Shown: positions 33,617 through 41,700 of the stretch, in pieces
Layout: every line of letters starts with the position of its first letter
Numbering within the stretch: the stretch's first letter is position 1
Source of the DNA: an uncultured Atopobiaceae bacterium
Lineage (GTDB): Bacteria; Actinomycetota; Coriobacteriia; Coriobacteriales; Atopobiaceae
DNA length: 64,000 bases
NCBI GenBank assembly: GCA_947625405.1
Contig: CANQOF010000001.1
Location: 62,001-126,000 of the forward strand
Direction of reading: 5' to 3'
Translations under genes and position numbers: made by a program
The notes under the pieces: generated by a model
The model's input: only the letters and a program-made list of their open reading frames with translations
Told to the model about the DNA's origin: nothing
The model's database searches: none

Positions 33617-34822
33617 CTAGAGGAAATCCCTCGCGGCCGAGATGACGGCCTCCACCACGGCCCCCGGCTCCACGGTGCCGAGGTCGGTGGGCAGGCACAC
33701 CACGCCGTCCGAGAGTCGCTTCGAGACAGGCCAGGCATCGAAGTCCTCGATGCCGAACGCCGCGAGATCTGAGCCGGGGAAGAGGAGTGGCCGGTACCAC
33801 TTCGTGCAGTAGAGTCCGAGCGCCTCCACGCGCCCGCGGATGGCGTCAGCGGCCTCGGGGGTGCGCGCGAAGAGCGGGAAGCGGAGGAGCGGTTGCGGGT
33901 GCTCGGCGCTGAGGGCGGCCCCGGGCACGAACACGTGCGCGAGATGCGAAATGCCGCGTGAATACGCCGCCACGCTCTTCCTGCGCGCGGCGAGGTTCGC
34001 GTCGAGGGCCTCGAGATCGGGCACCGCCTGCGCGCTCACCCACTCCCCCGGGGCCATGGGCGCGAGCGGAAGACCGCCTTCGAGCTCGACGGATGCCACG
34101 GCGGGCTCGCGCGTGCCGTTGGCCACCCACTTCTCGCCCATGCGCCGCGCCATCGAGGCGGGCATGCGGTTCAGGAGGCGCGTTTGGTTGCGGAAGGCCC
34201 TCGCGGCCTTCTCGAGCTTCTTGGGAATGGGGGGAAGCGCGGAAAGCGCCTCGTTCAAGGCCACGCAAAGCGCTTCGCTCTCCATGGCGGGATTCACCCA
34301 CACGGCCCCGCCGAAGCGCGTGTGCGGCAGGAGCTTCTCCACACCGAAGGAGTGTACGGAGACGTCGGGCACGGGACCATCCTCGCCCATCGCGAGGCGC
34401 CCGGGGCAGTGCGCGCAGTCCTCCACGAGCCACGCGCCGCGCGCGTGAGCCGCCTCGGCAAGCTCGCGTGACGCGGCGTCGTCGATGATGCCGTAGGTGT
34501 GCTGGTCCACGACCGCGAGGAGCGGCTCCTCCGCCGCCTGGAGCCCCGAGGCGGAAAGTGCGATGCGGCCCTCGTCCACCTCGAGGAAACGCGGGGTGAG
34601 TCCCGTGGCGGTGATGGGATCCACCGCCGTCACGCACGTGAAGACCTGCGTGGCCACGTGCGTGCGATCGCCGAGCCTCGCCATGGTGGCAAACGCCACC
34701 TGGAGGCCATAGCGTGCTTTGAAGACGAGGTGCCAGTCCTCGGCGCGCGTGCCGGTGCGCTCCGCGAGGAGCGAGACCACGCGAGCGGCTTGCGCGCCCG
34801 CCACGCTAGTTGATGTAGCCAC
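33617..34822 (-). CDS. DegT/DnrJ/EryC1-family PLP-dependent protein
   Basis: 401 residues; the GTG at 34822 has GAGGAG 11 bases upstream and overlaps the end of the NlpC/P60 gene by 17 bases. The fold-type I PLP layout is visible: aspartate in WLVEDCAHCPG, the PLP lysine in HSFGVEKLLPHTRFGGAVWVN, and the C-terminal domain with CTKWYRPLLFPG. Classic members transaminate nucleotide-activated keto sugars, but the sequence is divergent and no sugar-nucleotide genes are nearby. With the ATP-grasp ligase and FemX-like protein it may make an amino compound for the envelope; this is inference. Confidence 0.75.
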   Translation of the reverse strand: MATSTSVAGAQAARVVSLLAERTGTRAEDWHLVFKARYGLQVAFATMARLGDRTHVATQVFTCVTAVDPITATGLTPRFLEVDEGRIALSASGLQAAEEPLLAVVDQHTYGIIDDAASRELAEAAHARGAWLVEDCAHCPGRLAMGEDGPVPDVSVHSFGVEKLLPHTRFGGAVWVNPAMESEALCVALNEALSALPPIPKKLEKAARAFRNQTRLLNRMPASMARRMGEKWVANGTREPAVASVELEGGLPLAPMAPGEWVSAQAVPDLEALDANLAARRKSVAAYSRGISHLAHVFVPGAALSAEHPQPLLRFPLFARTPEAADAIRGRVEALGLYCTKWYRPLLFPGSDLAAFGIEDFDAWPVSKRLSDGVVCLPTDLGTVEPGAVVEAVISAARDFL

Positions 34823-35957
34823 AGACGTCGTAGCTCCTCGACCAGCTGTTCACGGGGATGACCTCCACGCCGCCCCAATTCGCGTGGATCATCATGCCGT
34901 CGCCCGCGTAGAGGGCCACGTGGTTGCCGCTCATCGGGTTCATGCCGCCGAGCCACACGAGGAGGTCTCCGGGCTGGAGGTTCGACGAGCTCACCGGCGT
35001 GAGGGTGTAGCCCTGGCTCGCGGCGGAGTGCGGGATCGAGATGCCCGCCTGCGCATAGCACCACGAGGTGAAGCCGGAGCAGTCGAACGCCACGCCCGGC
35101 GAGCACGCGCCATAGGAGTACGGCACGCCAAGCTGCGTGTAGGCGGCGTTCACGATGGTCTGCCTCGCGCTCGAGGAAAGGCCGCCCCCGCCCGAGGACG
35201 GTACGCTCGGCGCGGAGGGCGTGCTCGGCGTGCTCGGCTGGGAAGGCTGCGATTGCTGCTGCTGTTGCTCTTGTTGCTGTTGCTGTTGCTGCTGTTGGCG
35301 CTGGGCCTCCTCGGCGCGCCTGCGCTGCTCTTCGAGCTCGCGCTGGCGCTTCTCCTCGAGGGCGCGCTTCACCTCTTCCGAGAGGCTGTCCACATAGGCC
35401 TGCTGCTGTGCCTGCTCGGACTCGAGCTCGGCCACCTGCGCCTGCTTTTGGTCGACGAGTGCCTGCTGCTCGGCCTGCAGCCCTTCGAGCTCGGTCTTCT
35501 TCGCATCGAGCTCAGCGCGCGCCGTGTTCACCGCGTCGATGGTGGCCACGGATTGCTCGTTCAGCTTGTTCAGGTAGTAGACATTGGAGACGAACTCCTC
35601 CACGGAGGTGGAGTTGAGCACGAGCGCGAGGAGCGAGAGCGGGCCCGTCTTGTACTCGTCGCTCACGATGTCGGCGAGCTTGTCCTGGTTCTCCTCGAGC
35701 TCCGCCTGCTTGGCCTCGATCTGCGTCTCGGTGTCCGCGATGGCATCCGCCGTCTCTTGGAGCTGCACCTGCGTTTCGTTCAGCTCCTCCCCTGCGCTCA
35801 TCACCTGTTCGCCGAGTTCGTCGAGCGTGGCGCTCGCCGCATCGAGCTGGGCCTGGAGGTCGCTCACCTCGTCGGCAAGCGCGACGGTGCCCAGGGGCAA
35901 GGCGAGAATGATCGCAAGAATCGCCGTCATCGCGACGCGTAGAAGCTTTGAATGCAT
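34806..35957 (-). CDS. Secreted NlpC/P60 peptidoglycan hydrolase with coiled-coil N-domain
   Basis: 383 residues from the ATG at 35957 (MHSKLLRVAMT). A signal peptide ends near residue 30 (VALA-DEV). Residues about 32-230 form a long coiled coil of the CwlO/PcsB type. A Gln-rich tract (runs of Q at about 207-225) and a Pro/Ser linker follow. The C-terminal NlpC/P60 domain has the catalytic Cys in AFDCSGFTSWC and His in SGNHVALYAGDG. Such proteins cut peptide cross-links, activated by binding at the division or elongation site through the coiled coil. An alternative start about 14 codons upstream has a poorer ribosome-binding site. Confidence 0.92.
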   Translation of the reverse strand: MHSKLLRVAMTAILAIILALPLGTVALADEVSDLQAQLDAASATLDELGEQVMSAGEELNETQVQLQETADAIADTETQIEAKQAELEENQDKLADIVSDEYKTGPLSLLALVLNSTSVEEFVSNVYYLNKLNEQSVATIDAVNTARAELDAKKTELEGLQAEQQALVDQKQAQVAELESEQAQQQAYVDSLSEEVKRALEEKRQRELEEQRRRAEEAQRQQQQQQQQQEQQQQQSQPSQPSTPSTPSAPSVPSSGGGGLSSSARQTIVNAAYTQLGVPYSYGACSPGVAFDCSGFTSWCYAQAGISIPHSAASQGYTLTPVSSSNLQPGDLLVWLGGMNPMSGNHVALYAGDGMMIHANWGGVEVIPVNSWSRSYDVCGYIN

Positions 35958-36092
35958 CGACGTACCACCGTCCCCGCGCAGGATGCGTTTCAGTTTCATT
36001 TGCCTGAACGGCGGCCTAATGATGCTACAACAGCGCTTTTCTGTCATGCCCCAACCGGCGAACACCACATTCTTCGCACGCCCCGGCGGCGC

Positions 36093-37073
36093 TCACGCCT
36101 CCCCGCGGTGCTTGTCGCGCACCTTGAGCGCCGTTTCGAAGAGCGGGTAGAGCGGCGAGAGGGGCTTGTCGAATGTGCCCGCCCAATACGTGGGCTCGCC
36201 CGCGAAGAGCAGCTTGAACTTCGAGATGCCGTCGTTCATAAGGCCGTTCAGGTCGTAGAGCACGGCGCCCTTCGCCTTGGCCGCGAGCATGGCCGTCCAT
36301 TTGAGGAGGTAGTTCGCGCGCGATTGCTTGCCCGCGTCGTCCACCGCGCCCCAGAGCTCGAAGGCGCAGGCGCGCGTGGCGACGTTCCAGAGGAAGGCCT
36401 GGATGTTGCCCTCCTGCTCGGCCACGAAGAGCTGGCTCTCTTCGCCCAAGAGGTCGAACGCCTGCTCGTAGTAGGCGTCCTCGTGGATGCCGAAGTGGTC
36501 GTTCTCGGCGGTGCCGTGGTAGAGCTCGAGCACGCGCGGGAGATCGCCACGCTCGGCGGGACGGCACACGATGCCCGTGCGACCGGCCTTGCGAATGTAC
36601 TGGCGCGCCTTCTTGCCGTGGATCGACTTCATGAGCGCGTCCTCATCGAGCGTGAGGTCCATGACGGCCGTTTTGGCGAGGAGGACCTTGTGGCCCTCGC
36701 GCCACGCCTTCGAGAGCGTGAGCGCCTCCTTCGGCACTCCCGGCTCGATCTTCAGGCACACGGGCCTCACCTCGGCCTTTGCCCACTCAGCCGCGGCATT
36801 GGCCATCTCGCCCAGGCGCGCGGAGTCCTTCGCGAAGGGGCCGCGCGGCACATAGGCCATCGCGCCGAAGGGCTTGGGGACGCTCCGCACGAGCATCTGG
36901 CACCCTCCCACGCGCTCGCCGCCTTCGCAAAAGAGCAGCCGATGCGCGTCCCACGGGCCGGTCTTCGACTTGAGCTCTCCCCAGCCCCACGCCTGGAGCG
37001 GATGCGCGCCGAGCTCGTCCACGATGGACGCCCACTGAGCTTGATCGGTGATGACGTGCGTCTCGAGCGCCAC
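36093..37073 (-). CDS. FemABX-family peptidyltransferase (peptidoglycan bridge formation)
   Basis: 326 residues from the GTG at 37073, chosen because GGAGAGGGGAG lies directly upstream; a longer frame to 37181 has no such site. The family markers are all visible: HPLQAWGWGELKSKTGPWD near the N-terminus, MAYVPRGPFAKD, the SIHGKKARQYIRKAGRTGI helix that replaces an acetyl-CoA site, and LLKWTAMLAAKAKGAVLYDLNG. These enzymes use aminoacyl-tRNA to add cross-bridge residues to lipid II. It is the first gene of the minus-strand wall run, 135 bases before the NlpC/P60 gene. Confidence 0.92.
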   Translation of the reverse strand: MALETHVITDQAQWASIVDELGAHPLQAWGWGELKSKTGPWDAHRLLFCEGGERVGGCQMLVRSVPKPFGAMAYVPRGPFAKDSARLGEMANAAAEWAKAEVRPVCLKIEPGVPKEALTLSKAWREGHKVLLAKTAVMDLTLDEDALMKSIHGKKARQYIRKAGRTGIVCRPAERGDLPRVLELYHGTAENDHFGIHEDAYYEQAFDLLGEESQLFVAEQEGNIQAFLWNVATRACAFELWGAVDDAGKQSRANYLLKWTAMLAAKAKGAVLYDLNGLMNDGISKFKLLFAGEPTYWAGTFDKPLSPLYPLFETALKVRDKHRGEA

Positions 37074-37233
37074 GGGCTCTCCCCTCTCCAGCCGAATGCT
37101 CTTGCCATGGTACACGCTGCCCCGCGCGGGCACCTTCCCTCGGAAGGCGCGAATGCCGAGTTCGTGGAGACCCTCGCGCACGCGCGGACGCTAGCATAGG
37201 GCGAGCAAACCCAAGGGACGAGGAGCACCCACG

Positions 37234-38055
37234 ATGCGGTTCCTGAACGTCGACTGCCACGTGCACAGCGACTACTCCGACGGCGATGACGCCCTGCTCG
37301 CCATGGTCGAGGCGGGTGCCGCAGCTCATCTCGACGTGATGGTGATGACCGATCACCTCACGCTTCCCCGCGCCATGGACCCCGCGGCAGACGTCTCGGT
37401 GGCGGAGCGCGCCCTGCCCTTCTACAAGGCCGACGTCGTGGCCGCCGATCACATGAGTCGCGCCAAAGGCGGCCCTGAAGTGGTCCTCGGCTTCGAATGC
37501 GACTGGTATCCCGGATGCGAGGACAAAATCGAGCGCTGGAGCGCCGGCGCGAAGGTGCGGCTCGGGTCGGTCCACTGGATCGACCACGGCTGGATGGACG
37601 ACCCCGAGGACCTCTCGCTTTGGGAGGAGCTCGGCGCCGACGAACTCTGGCGCCGCTACGTGGACGCGTGGTGCGCCGCCTGCGAGAGCCCCGTGAACTT
37701 CGACGTCATGGCCCATCCCGACCTCGCCCGACGCTTCGAAGCCGAGGGCTGGAAGGCGACCATCGACCTCGTGCCCCTCTACGACCGCATGGCCGAGGCC
37801 GCGCGCAGCACGGGCCGCCGCATCGAGATCTCCACGGCCGGGCTGCGCAAGCCCTTCGGCGACTACTACCCCGCGCTTCCGCTCCTCGAGCGCTTCTTCC
37901 GCGCCGAGGTGCCCGTCACGATCGGATCGGACGCCCATCGTGCCCGTGACGTGGGCGCGGGGCTCGAGAGCGCTCGAGCCTACGCGGCCAAGGTCGGCTA
38001 CCGCACGCAGGAAGTTCCGCACACGGACGGCTCCTGGGAAACCTGCGCCCTCTAG
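37234..38055 (+). CDS. PHP-domain phosphoesterase, histidinol-phosphatase-like
   Basis: 273 residues from the ATG at 37234. The four PHP metal-binding motifs are intact: NVDCHVHSDYSDG, MTDHLTLP, GSVHWIDH with a preceding FECDWY glutamate, and VMAHPDLARRF; GSDAHRARDVG closes the site. This pattern fits the HisK/HisJ type of histidinol-phosphate phosphatase. The his operon in this window has no HisN-type or bifunctional HisB phosphatase (its hisB encodes only the dehydratase), so this gene may fill that step, though it is outside the operon. Divergent from femX. Confidence 0.85.
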   Translation: MRFLNVDCHVHSDYSDGDDALLAMVEAGAAAHLDVMVMTDHLTLPRAMDPAADVSVAERALPFYKADVVAADHMSRAKGGPEVVLGFECDWYPGCEDKIERWSAGAKVRLGSVHWIDHGWMDDPEDLSLWEELGADELWRRYVDAWCAACESPVNFDVMAHPDLARRFEAEGWKATIDLVPLYDRMAEAARSTGRRIEISTAGLRKPFGDYYPALPLLERFFRAEVPVTIGSDAHRARDVGAGLESARAYAAKVGYRTQEVPHTDGSWETCAL

Positions 38056-38081
38056 GCGGAGTAGCAAAAAGCGAAACTTGG

Positions 38082-38168
38082 CCCCCGCGCTGGGATGTCT
38101 TCTGGGGTCGGCGTCCTTATGGTTCCCGCGCTGGGATGTTCTTGGGATCGGGGGTGCCTATAGTCCCC
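38082..38168. repeat. Two copies of a dispersed ~44-bp intergenic repeat
   Basis: Two tandem units built on CGCGCTGGGATGTCTTCT / CGCGCTGGGATGTTCTTG, each preceded by a TATRGTTCCC-like string, follow the PHP gene. The same unit appears at 15196-15243 and 51198-51264. The second copy runs into the outer arm of the nested inverted repeat. Confidence 0.8.
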
Positions 38169-38342
38169 GGAGCCCGGTTCCCGCTCGCTCGGGTAGCCGG
38201 CTTTCACCGGCCCTTTTTCTCGGGTGACACACCTCCAATTGGCATACGGGCTTTCTTACCGGCGGACCACTCCTCCGTGCCGAGAAAAAGGGCCTTCTCT
38301 TTTACGGCTCCCACAGGGCTCCGGGGACTATAGGCACCCCCG
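38149..38342. repeat. Nested inverted-repeat element, 194 bp
   Basis: Perfect 27-bp outer arms (38149-38175 and 38316-38342, starting CGGGGGTGCCTATAGTCCCC) enclose perfect 15-bp inner arms GGCCCTTTTTCTCGG (38209-38223) and CCGAGAAAAAGGGCC (38280-38294), with a further GCCGG/CCGGC hairpin near 38196-38211. No transposase or convincing gene lies inside. It could be a small mobile palindrome (MITE-like) or encode a highly structured RNA. Confidence 0.9.
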
Positions 38343-38377
38343 CCCTCGCAAGCTATTACGTCAACAAGCTACGAGCA

Positions 38378-38600
38378 AGGGACGAGCAAAACGTCAGCGA
38401 GGCCTCTCGTTAATCCTTGCTTCAACAAGATGAGGGCCAGGGACGAGCAAAACGACAGCGAGACCTCCCATTAATCCTCGCTTCAACAAGCAGCGAGCCA
38501 GGGAATCAGCAAAACGTCAGCGAGGCTCTTCGTGAGTCTTTGCTTCAACAACCGAAGAGCCAGGGACGAGCTAAACGTCAGCGAGGCGCTCTGGGGTGCC
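38378..38600. repeat. Tandem array of 61-62-bp units
   Basis: Units begin at 38378, 38439, 38500 and 38562 (the last partial). Each has a conserved block AGGGACGAGCAAAACGTCAG followed by CGAGG, a variable 13-base segment, a second conserved block TTGCTTCAACAA, and a variable 10-base segment. The third unit contains a perfect 9-bp inverted repeat, GGCTCTTCG with CGAAGAGCC, spanning the second conserved block. A partial related unit may precede at about 38350. No coding frame with a ribosome-binding site was found. Confidence 0.9.
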
Positions 38601-38612
38601 TCAGATAGACAG

Positions 38613-38658
38613 GATCTCGGGGGCGTAGCGTACTTACGCTACGTAAGCCCCCGAGATC
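38613..38658 (-). terminator. Strong hairpin after the giant surface-protein gene
   Basis: GATCTCGGGGGC pairs with GCCCCCGAGATC, and inside it GTAGCGTA pairs with TACGCTAC, leaving only a GTAA bulge. It lies 36 bases beyond the stop of the 4130-residue gene and is its likely 3' end, although no T run follows. Confidence 0.6.
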
Positions 38659-38670
38659 GTGGCTAGATGA

Positions 38671-38700
38671 GGTGCATCCAGAGTGCCGCAGCGTCAACCG
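38671..38700. repeat. 30-bp exact repeat overlapping the giant gene's stop codon
   Basis: Identical over 30 bases to 15244-15273. In both places the block contains the TGA stop of the adjacent minus-strand gene, whose last codon is GGT (Gly), so two unrelated proteins end at the same repeat. Confidence 0.95.
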
Positions 38701-41700
38701 GCAGCGTACCAGGCGATACCCTCGTCGTTCCAGCCGGCGGGCTTGAGATTCGTGATCACTTCCACCTCGTGCGCGTCGGTGGTGTAGTGGTGTGCGCCGA
38801 TGCCATCGGAGAACGGGTTGAAGACTCGATAGATCGGCACGCGCTCCTCGGGGTCGGAGAACCAGCACACGCCCTCGTAGCGCCACGACGCGTCATCCGC
38901 GTTGGCGGAGAGGACCTGCACCTCGTGGTAGTCGCCCGTGTAGAGGTGCTCGCCGGTCCACGGGTTGTAGAGGCGATAGATCGGGCGGTTGGAGGTGACG
39001 GGGCTCATCCACGCGACACCCTCATAGCCCCACTCGTCGCCGTACTCGGTGGTGAGGACCTCCACCTCGTGCGGGTCGCGGGTGAAGAGGTGTGCGCCGT
39101 TCTTGCAGTTGTAGAGGCGATAGACGGTGAGAAACTCGCCCTCGGGGCTCTCGGGATCGCCCGTGGTGCCCGAGCCGCCGGGGCCACTCGGATCTGACGA
39201 GGTGTGCTCGAGGTAGTCGGCGATGCCGTTGCCGTTCGCGTCGACGGCCCAGAGCGCCCACACCTTCGCGTTGCCTTCGGCGGGGATGTCGATGGTCGTG
39301 ATGCGCACCGAGTCCACCTGCACTTGGGTGCCGGTCTCGGGCACGTCGTCGTGAGCGGTGGCGGTCCAGCCGAGGAACACGTAGCCCTCGCGCATGATGC
39401 GGCCCTTCGCGTCGTTGAGCGTGAGGAGACCGACGCCCTTCTCGTTCGGCAAATATTTCTCCGTGCTCACGTAGAAGGGGTCGCCGAGTGTGGCGCCGTT
39501 TGGCTGCGTGCCCTCCTTTGAGTGGTATTCGATAGATTGATTCGCGCTTGCGCGATAGTCGGCGGTGCCGTCATCGTTGGAGTCCTCCGCCCACACCGCA
39601 TAAATCTCCGCGGCTCCACTCGGGGGCATGATGAAGGTCGTGCCCTTGATGAGGCCCGCGGATTCCTCGTCTTCGAGGCTCTTGCACACTTTTGAACACT
39701 GCGTTTCCGACCAGCCGATAAGCGTGCATTGGTCTTTCACGATTTGAGAGGCGGGCACCTTGTCGATGGAGAGCAGCTCCACGTTCGGCTCGTTTGCCAC
39801 GTGGTGGTGCGGGCAGGTGTAGAAGACGTCGTCTACCAGCGTGATGTCGGAGCCCTCCGCGGGCGCGCCACCGTTCGCGTGGTAGCGGACGGGGTTGCCG
39901 CTCTCGAAGAAGTCGGCTTGGTCGTCATCGTTCAAATCGACGCCGTAGACCGCGTAGAGCCAGATCTCGCTGCCGCCCGTGTCTGGGACGATGAATTGAT
40001 CGCCGGCCTTCGTCACGTCCGAGGCGTTGAGCTGGTGGCGCTGGCCGTCCTCGGTGGTGTAGGTGCCGTCGCGCCCGATCGCGCCGAGGACCTTCGTGGT
40101 GGACCAGCCGTAGAACACACATTCGTCGTCCCCGCTCAGGGTGATCTTCCAAGTGCCGGTGGGCGTCTCGAACGACTGCCGCGGATAGAGTTGTTTGTCG
40201 CTCGGCTTCTCGCCTCCCGTGCCTCCCAAGAGGTCGAATTTCACGGTGACCTTCAGCTCGAGCGCGTCCCAGACCCCGTTGGAGTTCTCGTCGGCGCCCC
40301 AGAGCGCGTAGACGCGCGCGTTGCCGCGAGCGGGGAAGTTCGAGATCTCGTTATCCAGACACGCGAAGTTCGCAAGCTCGGCTTCGCTCGCCACGAACTC
40401 GGGGTGCTCGATCTCGCTCCACCCGATGAGCACGCCGTCCACGGGCGCGTCGTCCTTTGGCGGCACGAGCGCGTACGTCTCGTTCTCGTCCTCGTCCACG
40501 TCGGGCACGATCGTGCCCTCGAGGTGCTTGATGTGCTCGCGCCCCTCGCTCACGGGCATGAGGATCGCCTGCTGGCCCGCGGAATGGTGGTCGGCGCAGG
40601 TGAAGAAGAGGCCGGTATCGGGGTCCACGTGCGTGTTCGCGTCCACGGCCACGCCGCCATTCGCGTAGTACTCCACGCGCTGGGCGAGTTCGAGGTAGTC
40701 GGGCACGCCATCGCCCGTCTCCGAGCCCGCTCCCCACTCGTCCACGGCGTAGATGGCGTAGAGCTTCTCGTCGGTGCCGCGCAGGGTGATCGAGTTGCTG
40801 TTCGTGCCTGAGATGAGGCTGCTGAGCTCGTAGGAAGAGTCCGCCTCGTTCTCGGGGATGATGCCGAGCTTGTGGAGCGATTTCTCATCCTCGGAGCCGT
40901 TCGCGAACGTGCGCTCCGCGGGATTAACCGTGCTCCAACCCGCGAAGATCGCGGTGTGCGCCGCTCCCGCGTCGTCTGTATAGACCTTCTTGAGCCCAAG
41001 CTGGGCGCCGTTCAGCATCGGGTAGCTCTTGCCGGCTACGAGCCCCGTGACGGGGTTTGCCACGCCGCTTCGGCTGAGCTCGCTCCACGTGCTCCCGCTC
41101 GCGCTCTCGTAGTAGGTGAGCTTGGCGTTCTTCTGCGTGTAGTCGGGCGTGCCGTCGCCCGCACCGCCGTTGTCGGCGTCGATCGCCCAGACGGCGTAGA
41201 GCGTGGTGTCCGCAGTGATCGGCTGGAGCGGCGCGGGGTTCTCGTTGGCGAGGACCTCCCTCGCCACATCGCTTGCATCGGCGCTCTCCGACACCACGGA
41301 GCTGCCGAACGCGCTGTTGAGCGTCCAGCCGATGAAGACGGCGTGGCCGGTCGGCGTCTCGCACTGCCACGCGACGCCACCATTGTTGTCCGTGATGTTC
41401 CAGAGCTTCGGCACGTTCTGTCCTGCGAGGTAGACCTCATCGACGGGCTTATTCGCCATGCTCTCGCCGAGCGAGTAGTCGTAGACGTAGCGCAGCCAGG
41501 CCTTCTCCTGGTTGTAGTCGGCGACGCCGTTGCCATCCTCGTCGTAGCCCCACGCCGCGTAGAGGTAGGCGTCCTCCTCCGGCATGTCGAAGTAGTCGCC
41601 GGCCTCGTGCAGGCGCACGTTGAGCTCGTCGGTCTGGTCGGCCGTCATCGCCTTGCTCACGATGAGGTTCACGGGGCCTTCCGCCCAGCCGATGAAGACG

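Noticed and set aside
38378-38600. CRISPR array
   Set aside because: Units have two conserved blocks and short, partly complementary variable parts rather than one repeat and 30-bp unique spacers; no cas gene is in the window.
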